Origin: Simplicispira sedimenti
GTDB lineage: Bacteria > Pseudomonadota > Gammaproteobacteria > Burkholderiales > Burkholderiaceae_C
Length of the DNA: 64,000 bases
Direction: 5' to 3'
Assembly (NCBI RefSeq): GCF_022760965.1
Contig: NZ_JAKVIJ010000015.1
Span: 12,663 to 76,662, forward strand
Shown in pieces: positions 23,858 through 31,050 of this stretch. The translations under genes were made by a program, and so were the position numbers. Under the pieces are notes generated by a model. That model worked only from the letters and a program-made list of their open reading frames with translations. It searched no databases and was not told where the DNA came from. How positions within the stretch are numbered: position 1 is the first letter of the stretch; every line of letters starts with the position of its first letter.

Positions 23858-25423
23858 TCAGCGGGCCTGGCGCCGTGCCTGGGCGTTGCGGCGCAGGGTC
23901 TGGTCGAGCAACTGGTCGTGGCCGTAGATGTCGGCAAAGAAATGGGGCCTGCCGTTCTTGACGATGGTGGTGCTGTAGGCCAGCACCACCGGTATGGGCT
24001 GGGGCAGGCGTATGGTGTGCGACTTCCCCTGGCCCATGGCCTCGCGGATGCGCTCGGGCGTCCAGGCCGGGTCGTCCTGCAGCACGAAGCGGGCCAGGGC
24101 CACGGGGTCTTCCACGCGGATGCAGCCGTGGCTGAAGTCGCGCCGCTCGCGCGCAAAGAGCTGGGTGCTCGGCGTGTGGTGCAGGTAAATGTTGCTGTGG
24201 TTCGGGAACACGAACTTGATGTCCCCCAACGCATTGCGCGGGCCGGGCCGCTGGCGCAGGCGCATCGTTCCCTGCATCACGGCGTTCAGATGGTCTTGCG
24301 AGAGGTCGGTGACGGCCTGCCCGCTGCCGTTGACGAACTCGAAACCCTGCTGCGTGAAGTAGGCGCTGTCACGGCGCAGGCGGGGTACGGTCTCTTCGCG
24401 GGCGATCGACGGGGGCACGTTCCAGTAGGGGCTGAACTCGATGAAGCGCATGGGCTCGTCGAACAGCGGGGTGTGCGTCTTCACGGACTTGCCGACGATC
24501 ACGTTCATGGTCAGGGCCACGGAGACGGTGCCGTCGCGCACCTCATAGGCGCGCAGCACGAATTCCGGCACGTTGACCACGATCATGCGGGGCGCCAGTT
24601 GCAGCGGTGTCCAGCGCAGGTGTTCCATGGCCAACGTGATCTGCCGCGCGCGCTGGGCGGGCGCGACCTCCATCTGGGCCAGCGTGCCCCGGCCCACCAC
24701 GCCATCGGCCGCCAGCGCGTGGCGCTGCTGGAAAGCCTTGACGCCTTCTTGCAGCGTGGTGTCGTAGGTGGGTGTGGGCTGCGTGCCTTCCGGCAGGTCG
24801 CCCAGTGCCACGAGTCGTTTGGTGAGCTGCGGCAGGCCGGCCCAGGGCTGGCCGGGTTCGAGCTTGCGCTTGCCAGGAAGTGGCGGCAGGGTCGTGGCCC
24901 AGGCCGGATGGTCGGCCAACGTGCGGTAGTGCGCCAGCAGGGCGCGCAGGCTGGCATACAGCGGCACGCGGGGGGCCGCGGCGCGCAGGGCGTCGGCAAA
25001 GTGCGGGGCGGCCAGTGCCGCCTTCAAGTAGGCCGCGGGGTCGAAGTCCCGCGCTGGCAAGGCCGTGAACTCTGCACGGATCTGGCGCGGGTCGATGCGG
25101 CCGGTGTGCAGGTCGGCCAGATAGCGGTGCAGTGCGGTGGTCAGTGCCGCATCCAGTTGCTCGGCTTGAGGATCGGCGAGAGCCGGCCCCTGGGCAGCGC
25201 TGGCCACGGCCAGGGCCAGTGTCTCGGCGTCGTAATCCTCGGGTACCAGGCCCTCGGCGCCGGCATCGGCCAGCACTTCGGTGGCCTGCCGTGCGGCGGG
25301 GGTGGGGCGCCCACCGTCAAGGAAGACGCCGGCGCACGCGGCCTGGCCCAGGCAGGCCAGCCACAAGGCCACCAGACCGCGTGAAAGAAGGGAAGAGGGA
25401 ATACGGGTGGGAGAAGAACGCAT
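23858..25423 (-). CDS. ldtD: L,D-transpeptidase (YcbB/LdtD type)
   Basis: A secreted L,D-transpeptidase of 521 aa that forms 3-3 cross-links in peptidoglycan. A signal peptide (cleavage about residue 31, GQAACAG) is followed by a peptidoglycan-binding type domain (VKAFQQRHALAADGVVG, about 225-245), then the YkuD catalytic domain. The catalytic motif is FSHGCIRVEDP at about residue 435, with the upstream histidine in NIYLHHTP. The adjacent ycbK-like gene suggests a joint role in wall remodelling. It starts at 25423, 60 bp from ffs. Confidence 0.93.
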   Translation of the reverse strand: MRSSPTRIPSSLLSRGLVALWLACLGQAACAGVFLDGGRPTPAARQATEVLADAGAEGLVPEDYDAETLALAVASAAQGPALADPQAEQLDAALTTALHRYLADLHTGRIDPRQIRAEFTALPARDFDPAAYLKAALAAPHFADALRAAAPRVPLYASLRALLAHYRTLADHPAWATTLPPLPGKRKLEPGQPWAGLPQLTKRLVALGDLPEGTQPTPTYDTTLQEGVKAFQQRHALAADGVVGRGTLAQMEVAPAQRARQITLAMEHLRWTPLQLAPRMIVVNVPEFVLRAYEVRDGTVSVALTMNVIVGKSVKTHTPLFDEPMRFIEFSPYWNVPPSIAREETVPRLRRDSAYFTQQGFEFVNGSGQAVTDLSQDHLNAVMQGTMRLRQRPGPRNALGDIKFVFPNHSNIYLHHTPSTQLFARERRDFSHGCIRVEDPVALARFVLQDDPAWTPERIREAMGQGKSHTIRLPQPIPVVLAYSTTIVKNGRPHFFADIYGHDQLLDQTLRRNAQARRQAR

Positions 25424-25483
25424 CGTGCAAAGTCGCGTTCACCAGAAGGCGCCGCCTGGGCAACGCACACAAAAGAAGGTGAC

Positions 25484-25571
25484 GAGCCTTACCCCCGGCA
25501 CTGGCTCCACAGTTAGGGCTGCTTGGTTCCCCACCTGACCCGGTTGGCCGCTTCACCATGCGGGGAGGCCC
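25484..25571 (-). ncRNA. ffs: 4.5S RNA (SRP RNA)
   Basis: On the minus strand the apical loop region reads GGTCAGG, then GGGGAACC, then AAGCAGCC, which is the SRP conserved core (E. coli GGTCAGGTCCGGAAGGAAGCAGCC). The ends pair: GCCTCCCCGCA with TGCCGGGGGTAAGGC. A T-rich run (TTCTTTTGTG) follows the 3' end, so the hairpin doubles as its terminator. A TAGAAT -10 element at 25587-25582 predicts the start near 25574. Length about 88 nt; the ends are approximate. A location upstream of dnaX is usual in related genomes. Confidence 0.88.
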
Positions 25572-25581
25572 GTCATCCAGC

Positions 25582-25587
25582 ATTCTA
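25582..25587 (-). promoter_or_regulatory. Probable -10 element of ffs
   Basis: The minus strand reads TAGAAT here, 11 bp before the deduced 5' end of the 4.5S RNA. The -35 region falls inside the family II repeat and reads AAACGG, a poor match. Confidence 0.5.
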
Positions 25588-25714
25588 CCCCCTGAACGGC
25601 TGCGCCGTTTCCCCCTTCTCTCGAATTGCTGCGCAATTCGGGAAGGGGGACGATGCCAGCGCTGCGGGGCGGCCCTTGCGCGGCATCTCTCGCGTGGTGC
25701 GCGCCAGTATTGCA
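25588..25714 (+). repeat. GC-rich dispersed repeat, family II, copy 2
   Basis: The order is CCCCCTGAA, a GGC/GCC palindrome, CTCTCGAATTG/CAATTCGGGA hairpin, a GGGGGACGATGCCAGCG block and GGGGCGGCCCTTGCGCGGC. It matches the copies at 5355-5475 and 28928-29050. The left edge touches the ffs -10 element. The 375-bp gap between ldtD and dnaX is thus explained by ffs, this repeat and a short dnaX leader. Confidence 0.8.
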
Positions 25715-25798
25715 AGTATGGTGGAGCGACAAAGTGCAGTAGAGGGTGGTGGACGCCATACCGAAACCTTGCAGTCCATGGGCCGTAGAATCGCGCGG

Positions 25799-27799
25799 AT
25801 GTCCTACCTCGTGCTCGCCCGCAAGTACCGCCCGCGCAACTTCACCGAAATGGTGGGGCAGCAGCATGTGGTGCAGGCGTTGACCAATGCGCTCACGCAG
25901 CAGCGGCTGCACCATGCCTATTTGTTCACGGGTACGCGCGGCGTGGGCAAGACCACGGTCTCGCGCATCCTGGCCAAGTCGCTCAACTGCCAGGGCACCG
26001 ACGGGCAGGGCGGCATCACCGCCACGCCCTGCGGCGTGTGCCCGGCCTGCACCGACATCGACAGCGGCCGTTTCCCTGACTACACCGAGCTGGACGCCGC
26101 CTCCAACCGCGGCGTGGACGAGGTGCAGGGCCTGCTGGAGCAGGCCGTGTACAAGCCGGTGCAGGGGCGCTTCAAGGTCTTCATGATCGACGAAGTGCAC
26201 ATGCTGACCAACACGGCCTTCAACGCCATGCTCAAGACGCTGGAGGAGCCGCCCGAGTACCTCAAGTTCGTGCTTGCCACGACCGACCCGCAGAAGGTGC
26301 CGGTCACCGTGCTGAGCCGTTGCCTGCAGTTCAACCTGCGCCCCATGGCACCCGAGACGGTGCTGGAGCACCTGGCCCAGGTCCTGGCCACCGAGCAGGT
26401 GCAGGCGCAGCCCCAGGCCCTGCGCCTGCTGGCGCGCGCGGCGCGCGGCTCCATGCGCGACGCGCTGTCGCTCACCGACCAGGCCATTGCCTTTGGCGGT
26501 GGCAGCCTTGAAGAAGCCACCGTGCGCCAGATGCTGGGCAGCGTGGACCGCAGCCATGTGCTGCGCCTGATCGAAGCGCTGGCCCAGGCCGATGGCCGCA
26601 GCGTGGTGCATACCGTCGAAACCCTGCGGCAGAACGGTTTGTCCGCCGCCTCCACGCTGGAGGAAATGGTCACCGTGCTGCAGCGCATGGCTGTGCTGCA
26701 GGCCGTGCCAGGTCTGGACGGCGGCGACGCCAGCGACCCCGAGGCGGCCGAGGTGCAGCGCCTGGCGGCCCTGCTGCCCGCCGATGAGACGCAGCTGCTC
26801 TACAGCATCTGCCTGCACGGCCGCGCCGAACTGGGCCTTGCGCCCGACGAATACGCTGCGCTCACCATGGTGCTGCTGCGCCTGCTGCCCTTCAAAGCCC
26901 CAGGGGGCGCGGCAGAAAAAAAAACACTGAAACCTGCTGAGAATGGCGCCACAGCGGCTGGCGCCAGCGCAGCGGCGGCTTTGCAGAATTTTGAGGGCAA
27001 AACGGTCAAAGCGCCCGAATTCATTGCGCAATCAGCTATCAAAAATATAGCAAACGACCTGCCTGAGCAGCCCGACGCAGAATCTGTCGCCCCGGTGCCG
27101 CCCGCAGTGCCCACCCGCGAGGCGCGGGCCACTGAGATACCTTCCGCACCGCAGGCCGTCCCTGCCCAGCCGATCCCGTCGCAGGCAGAGGCTATGGTGT
27201 CCGCGCCCCTGCGCAGCCTGCCTGTGCGCCACCCCGAGGCCCTGGCCCCTGCGCCGCAAGCGCAGCCCGCAGCACCTGAGCCTGCCCCGCAGGTGACGCA
27301 GGGCGCGCCGCGTGTCGCCCCCATCCCCGTGCGTGAGCCGCGCCAGGACAGCACCCGCCTGCAGCCCCGGCCCGCTGAGCCCGGGGGCGCGCCCGCTGCC
27401 CGGCGCCTGGTGCCCACCGAGGAGGGCGAGGTCTGGTATGCCGCCGTACAGCAGCTGGTGGCCAGCGATGCCATTGCTGCGCTGGTGCGTGAGCTGGCCT
27501 TGCAGTCCCAGCTGGTGGCGCGCGACGGCGGGCACTGGCTGCTGCGCGTGGAGCGCGAATCGCTCAACCAAAGCGGCACGCGCGAACGCCTGCGCGCCGC
27601 GCTGGAGGCTGCAGGGCTGGCGCAAGACATCAGCGTGGAGCTGGGGCCTGTGTCCGACAGCCCCGCGCTGCGCAACACCGCGCGGCAGAACGCCCGCCAG
27701 GAGCGCGCGCTGGAAGTGGTGCAGAACGACCCCTTCGTGCAGACCCTGGTGCGCGAGTTCGATGCGCGCATCGTTCCGGGCAGCGTGCTGCCGCTCTGA
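25799..27799 (+). CDS. dnaX: DNA polymerase III subunits tau/gamma
   Basis: DnaX is the ATPase of the clamp loader and, in its long form, the link to the polymerase and helicase. The tau form is 666 aa. Domains: AAA+ module with Walker A TGTRGVGKTTVSR, a zinc module CGVCPACTDI, Walker B FMIDEVHML and sensor 1 TTDPQK; domain III ends about residue 370. Then follow a Pro/Ala-rich linker and a C-terminal part (from about 545). A9 at codons 373-376 allows a frameshift to a 380-aa gamma-like form. A family I repeat core at 27026-27056 encodes QSAIKNIAN inside the linker. The start MSYLVLARKYRP fits the family. Confidence 0.97.
   Translation: MSYLVLARKYRPRNFTEMVGQQHVVQALTNALTQQRLHHAYLFTGTRGVGKTTVSRILAKSLNCQGTDGQGGITATPCGVCPACTDIDSGRFPDYTELDAASNRGVDEVQGLLEQAVYKPVQGRFKVFMIDEVHMLTNTAFNAMLKTLEEPPEYLKFVLATTDPQKVPVTVLSRCLQFNLRPMAPETVLEHLAQVLATEQVQAQPQALRLLARAARGSMRDALSLTDQAIAFGGGSLEEATVRQMLGSVDRSHVLRLIEALAQADGRSVVHTVETLRQNGLSAASTLEEMVTVLQRMAVLQAVPGLDGGDASDPEAAEVQRLAALLPADETQLLYSICLHGRAELGLAPDEYAALTMVLLRLLPFKAPGGAAEKKTLKPAENGATAAGASAAAALQNFEGKTVKAPEFIAQSAIKNIANDLPEQPDAESVAPVPPAVPTREARATEIPSAPQAVPAQPIPSQAEAMVSAPLRSLPVRHPEALAPAPQAQPAAPEPAPQVTQGAPRVAPIPVREPRQDSTRLQPRPAEPGGAPAARRLVPTEEGEVWYAAVQQLVASDAIAALVRELALQSQLVARDGGHWLLRVERESLNQSGTRERLRAALEAAGLAQDISVELGPVSDSPALRNTARQNARQERALEVVQNDPFVQTLVREFDARIVPGSVLPL
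26902..26966 (+). promoter_or_regulatory. Putative dnaX frameshift/transcription slippage element
   Basis: The element has three parts. AGGGGG at 26902-26907 is an internal Shine-Dalgarno-like stimulator. A run of nine A bases (26916-26924) gives the slippery A AAA AAA. A perfect stem TGGCGCCA/TGGCGCCA (26944-26951 and 26959-26966) lies 19 nt downstream. A -1 shift stops at TGA 26938-26940 after 380 codons; a +1 shift stops at TGA 26928-26930. E. coli and Thermus thermophilus make gamma by comparable signals. Confidence 0.7.
27026..27056 (-). repeat. Family I repeat core inside dnaX, copy R6
   Basis: The segment GCTATCAAAAATATAGC matches the family I core exactly in orientation (as in copy R4). 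It lies in frame in the low-complexity linker of DnaX and encodes SAIKNIA. No flanking inverted repeat is visible. Confidence 0.6.
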
Positions 27800-27839
27800 A
27801 CCTCTCTCTTTTCCTACCCATTCAACGAAAGGTTTTTCC

Positions 27840-28172
27840 ATGTTCAACAAAGGACAACTCGCTGGACTCATGAAGCAGGCCCAGGCCATGCAGGACAACC
27901 TCAAGAAGGCCCAGGACGAACTGGCCAACGTCGAGGTGGAAGGCGAGTCCGGTGCGGGCCTCGTGAAGGTCGTGATGACCTGCAAGCACGACGTCAAGCG
28001 CGTCACCATCGACCCCAGCCTGCTGCAAGAAGACAAGGACATGCTCGAAGACCTGGTGGCCGCCGCTTTCAACGCTGCGGTGCGAAAGGCCGAGGAAACC
28101 TCGGCCGAGAAGATGGGCAAGATCACCGCAGGGATGCCAGGCCTCCCCGGCGGCATGAAATTCCCTTTCTGA
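27840..28172 (+). CDS. ybaB: YbaB/EbfC family nucleoid-associated protein
   Basis: A 110-aa dimeric DNA-binding protein associated with the nucleoid. The sequence is typical: MFNKGQLAGLMKQAQAMQ, a beta core ANVEVEGESGAGLVKVVMTCKHDVKRVTIDPSL, helix VAAAFNAAVRKAEETSAEKMGKITAG and the PGLPGGMKFPF tail. It lies in the conserved order dnaX-ybaB-recR and is 40 bp from dnaX. AACGAAAGG precedes the start at 27840. Its TGA stop reads into a dispersed repeat. Confidence 0.96.
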   Translation: MFNKGQLAGLMKQAQAMQDNLKKAQDELANVEVEGESGAGLVKVVMTCKHDVKRVTIDPSLLQEDKDMLEDLVAAAFNAAVRKAEETSAEKMGKITAGMPGLPGGMKFPF

Positions 28173-28176
28173 TGCT

Positions 28177-28316
28177 GGCTACTGCGCGGGCGGTCCGCGT
28201 CGTTGGGCGGTGCTCGCAATCCTCACGACCCGCAAGGTCGCTCCGGTTGCTGTGCTCCGTCCGCCTAGCGGCCCATCCCGCTCGCTACGCCCTTGAGGGC
28301 GGGGTATGAAACGCAG
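28177..28316 (+). repeat. Candidate dispersed repeat, family III, single copy
   Basis: This segment is unlike its flanking genes. It reads GGGCGGTGCTCGCAATCCTCACG, then a short ACC/GGT palindrome, CGCTCCGGTTGCTGTGCTCCGTCCGCC, and CGCTACGCCC. I recall similar sequences scattered in related genomes, but only one copy is in this window, so the claim is not proven here. It fills the ybaB-recR gap. Confidence 0.45.
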
Positions 28317-28331
28317 ATATCTGCAACCACC

Positions 28332-28922
28332 ATGTCCAACACCCATTCGCTTGACGCACTGATCCAGGCTCTGCGGCGGTTGCCGGGGGTGGGGGCCAAG
28401 TCGGCGGCGCGCATGGCGTTTCATCTGCTGCAGCATGACCGCGCGGGCGCGCGCCAGTTGGCGCAGGCGCTGGAGCATGCCGTGGACCAAGTGCGCCATT
28501 GCGAGCGCTGCCACACCTTTACCGAGGCGCCCGTGTGCGCCACCTGCCTGGATGCACGGCGCGACGCCACGCGGCTGTGCGTGGTCGAGACGCCGGCCGA
28601 CCAGTCCGCCATGGAGCGCACCGGCGCATTCCATGGCCTGTATTTCGTGCTCATGGGCCGGCTGTCGCCGCTGGACGGCGTGGGCCCGCGCGACATTGGC
28701 GTGCAGGCCCTGCTGGAACGCGCCAGCGACGGTGTGGTGCAGGAGGTCATCCTGGCCACCGGCTTCACTGCCGAAGGCGAGGCCACGGCCCACGTCGTGG
28801 GCGAGGCCTTGCGTGCGCGCGGGCTGCGCGTCACGCGCCTGTCGCGCGGCGTGCCCGTGGGCAGCGAGCTGGAATATGTGGACCTGGGCACCATTGCGCA
28901 TGCGTTGGCGGATAGGAGATAG
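28332..28922 (+). CDS. recR: Recombination mediator RecR
   Basis: RecR acts with RecF and RecO to load RecA on gapped DNA. The 196-aa product has an N-terminal helix-hairpin-helix (RLPGVGAKSAARMAFHLL), a zinc motif C-x2-C...C-x2-C (CERCHTFTEAPVCATCL) and a Toprim domain (CVVETPADQSAME...GFTAEGEATAHVV). The start is ATG 28332. It is the third gene of the dnaX-ybaB-recR group, though a repeat separates it from ybaB by 160 bp. Confidence 0.97.
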   Translation: MSNTHSLDALIQALRRLPGVGAKSAARMAFHLLQHDRAGARQLAQALEHAVDQVRHCERCHTFTEAPVCATCLDARRDATRLCVVETPADQSAMERTGAFHGLYFVLMGRLSPLDGVGPRDIGVQALLERASDGVVQEVILATGFTAEGEATAHVVGEALRARGLRVTRLSRGVPVGSELEYVDLGTIAHALADRR

Positions 28923-28927
28923 GGAGC

Positions 28928-29050
28928 ACCCCCCTGTGGCGCTGTGCGCCTTCCCCCCGCTCTCGCAGCGCTGCGCGCTGCGGGCAGGGGAACGCTCCCA
29001 GCGCGGCGGGGCGGCCCTTGCGCGGGAGCCCTGGCCTGGGGTGTGCCAGT
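28928..29050 (+). repeat. GC-rich dispersed repeat, family II, copy 3
   Basis: Starting 6 bp after recR, this copy reads CACCCCCCTGTGGCGC, a CTCTCGCAGCGC/GCGCTGCGGGC hairpin, GGGGAACGCTCCCAGCG and CGGGGCGGCCCTTGCGCGGG. The layout equals copies 1 and 2; only the hairpin arms differ. Confidence 0.8.
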
Positions 29051-29091
29051 TTTGGGTGACTGCGGACCTGCAAAGTCAGTCCAGTGATTTT

Positions 29092-29146
29092 TGCTATAAG
29101 TTTGATAGCTATTTGCGCTGATAAATAGGGCGCTGGAGGCCATTTT
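29092..29146 (+). repeat. Family I repeat copy R7
   Basis: Reads GCTATAAGTTTGATAGC followed by TTGCGCTGAT AAATAGGGCGC and TGGAGGCCATTTTTG. It lies in the recR-MAPEG gap and ends just before the MAPEG start codon at 29151. Confidence 0.8.
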
Positions 29147-29150
29147 TGTC

Positions 29151-29573
29151 ATGAACAATACCCATTGGATGCCGTTCACCGTGGCCTACTGGTGCGTTTT
29201 TGTGGCGGTGCTGCTGCCGCTGGCCTGCTCGCTCATTGCCAAGCGCGCCGGCTTTGGCAAGAAGCGCTCGCAAGGCGGGTACGACAACCATGAGCCACGT
29301 GCCTGGCTGGCGCGGCAGAACGGGGCATCGGCACGCGCCAATGCGGCGCAGGCCAACAGCTTCGAGGCGCTGCCGTTCTTCATGGGGGCGGTCATCATCG
29401 CCCACCAACTCGGTGCCGGTCAGACGGCGCTGGACCTGCTGGCCCTGCTGTGGGTGCTGCTGCGCATGTTCTACATCCTGATGTATGTGGCCGACATGCC
29501 CCTGGCCCGCAGCATGGTGTGGGGCGGGGCGTTTGCGGTCAACATCGCGATTTTCTTTCTCGGCTATCGCTGA
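29151..29573 (+). CDS. MAPEG family membrane protein
   Basis: A 140-aa integral membrane protein of the MAPEG superfamily (membrane-associated proteins in eicosanoid and glutathione metabolism). Four hydrophobic segments are visible (about 10-28, 70-88, 92-110, 120-138). The family signatures are NSFEALPFFMGAVI, with the Asn-Phe-Glu motif, and YVADMPLARSMVW. Bacterial members are often glutathione-dependent peroxidases or transferases, but no function is known for this one. There is no Shine-Dalgarno sequence; the repeat R7 lies directly upstream. Confidence 0.88.
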   Translation: MNNTHWMPFTVAYWCVFVAVLLPLACSLIAKRAGFGKKRSQGGYDNHEPRAWLARQNGASARANAAQANSFEALPFFMGAVIIAHQLGAGQTALDLLALLWVLLRMFYILMYVADMPLARSMVWGGAFAVNIAIFFLGYR

Positions 29574-29713
29574 CTTCCTGTCGTCTCGCCGTTCTGGGCC
29601 AGCGCGGCGCCAAGCCAGCGTCGGTCTCGGCCCTTGAGGGTGGCCCAGGGGCCGCCTGCGTACGTATATTCCCTCACGGGACATCCCTGATGCGCGGTCC
29701 TGCCGTGCCGGTC

Positions 29714-29738
29714 AAAATTGCTGCGTCGCAACAATTTT
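29714..29738 (+). promoter_or_regulatory. Inverted repeat upstream of the substrate-binding protein gene
   Basis: AAAATTGCTG (29714-29723) pairs with CAACAATTTT (29729-29738) with one mismatch and a 5-nt loop. It ends 16 bp before the ATG at 29755, so it could be an operator or block the ribosome binding site. Confidence 0.4.
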
Positions 29739-29754
29739 CTGTGGTTCCATCGCC

Positions 29755-30801
29755 ATGCATGGCCTGCCGTCTCGCCGCCGCGCCCTGGGTGCGCTCTGTG
29801 CCCTGTCCCTTGTGGGGGTGGGCACGGTCTTGCGCGCGCGGGCTGCCGGGCTGGGGCGTATCACGGTGGCGGTGGGTGCGCGCAGCGCCCAGCCTTTGCG
29901 TCAGTTGCCTTTGAGTGTGGCGGAGCAACTGGATTTTTTCCGCCTGGAGGGCCTGGAGGTCACCACGCTGGACTACGCCAGCGATCTGCTGGCCCTGCAG
30001 GCACTGAAGCAGGGGGTGGCCGATGTGGCGGCGGTGGGCTTTGAGCATGCCTTGCCCACGGCCGCCGTTCCGCAAGGTCTGCGTTCCTTGGTATTGCAGA
30101 CGCGCGTGCCGCAAATGGCCTTGGCGGTTTCCACCAAGGCAGCGCCGACCCATCGCAGCGTGGCGGATCTGAGGCATGCCCGTGTGGGCATTGCCGACTT
30201 TGGCTCGCTGGGCCATGCCATGGCGATGTTGGCGCTGAACCAGGCCGGGGTGGAGGGGACCGAAGTCGCCTTCGTGGCGGTGGGCGAGGGCGAACGCGCT
30301 CAGGAGGCGCTGCGCACGGGCCAGGTGCAGGCGCTGTGCCATTCCGACGCGGTGCTGGCGCTGCTGGAGCACCAGGGCGAGGTGCGCATCGTGGCCGATG
30401 CGCGCGGTCTGCTGGGCTCGCAGGCCGTGTTTGGCGGCACCCTGCCAGGAACCTGCCTGCTGGCGCCTGCCGGTTTTGCGCAGGGGCGGGGAGCGCAAGC
30501 GCAGGCGCTGGTCCATGGGCTGGTGCATGCACTCAAGTGGCTGCAGACCGCCGAACCCGCCGATGTGGTCAAGCATGTGCCGACCTCGGGCTTGTTGGCC
30601 GAACGCAGTCTGTTCCTGGCGGCACTGGCGCGTGCGCGCGATGCGATGTCTCCTGATGGGCTGATGCCTGAAGATGCACCGCGTACAGCGCTGCGCGCGC
30701 TGTCGGTCTTGAACCCGGCAATGGCTGTGCGCCAGAGCGATTTGGCGCGCAGCTACACGCAGGAGTTTGCGCGCAAGGCCAAACAGAAGTACAGCGCCTG
30801 A
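29755..30801 (+). CDS. NMT1/SsuA-like substrate-binding protein (orphan)
   Basis: A 348-aa secreted protein of the periplasmic substrate-binding class used by nitrate, sulfonate and thiamine-precursor ABC transporters. The N-terminus is MHGLPSRRRALGALCALSL with a signal peptide ending near ARAAG, and may be a twin-arginine type. The core shows ITVAVGARSAQPLRQLP, AVGFEHALPTAAVP and GIADFGSLGHAMAM, fitting this class. No permease or ATPase gene is nearby, so the ligand and partner are unknown. It could belong to a transporter elsewhere or be a sensor partner. Confidence 0.75.
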   Translation: MHGLPSRRRALGALCALSLVGVGTVLRARAAGLGRITVAVGARSAQPLRQLPLSVAEQLDFFRLEGLEVTTLDYASDLLALQALKQGVADVAAVGFEHALPTAAVPQGLRSLVLQTRVPQMALAVSTKAAPTHRSVADLRHARVGIADFGSLGHAMAMLALNQAGVEGTEVAFVAVGEGERAQEALRTGQVQALCHSDAVLALLEHQGEVRIVADARGLLGSQAVFGGTLPGTCLLAPAGFAQGRGAQAQALVHGLVHALKWLQTAEPADVVKHVPTSGLLAERSLFLAALARARDAMSPDGLMPEDAPRTALRALSVLNPAMAVRQSDLARSYTQEFARKAKQKYSA

Positions 30802-30873
30802 GGGCGTGCCCCGCACCTCGCGCGGTGACCTGATCCTGGCGTATGCTTGCGGCCTTTTGCACCGCTTGCAGCC

Positions 30874-31026
30874 ATGACCATTCACCTCAGTCTCGGCCCG
30901 TTGATCGCCCTGGTGGCGGGCATTCTCGTTCTCGTGTTTCCGCGCCTGCTCAGCACCATTGTGGCGCTGTACCTCATTCTTGTCGGTGTGCTGGGTCTGC
31001 TTGGGCTGCACCAATGGCGCTGGTAG
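30874..31026 (+). CDS. DUF3096 small membrane protein
   Basis: A 50-aa protein (starting MTIHLSLGPLIALVAG) with two hydrophobic helices (about 8-21 and 27-44) and a central VFPRLL turn. This matches the DUF3096 family of very short membrane proteins, often with a Pro-Arg turn. It is not covered by larger reading frames. No clear Shine-Dalgarno sequence is present; the ATG at 30874 follows GCAGCC. Function unknown. It converges on mltD, 25 bp away. Confidence 0.82.
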   Translation: MTIHLSLGPLIALVAGILVLVFPRLLSTIVALYLILVGVLGLLGLHQWRW

Positions 31027-31050
31027 GCGTCAGCGCACATTTTGGGGCGT

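Noticed and set aside
23627..25384. A 585-codon plus-strand frame opposite ldtD and ycbK
   Set aside because: It is antisense to two well-supported genes and has no start site or motif.
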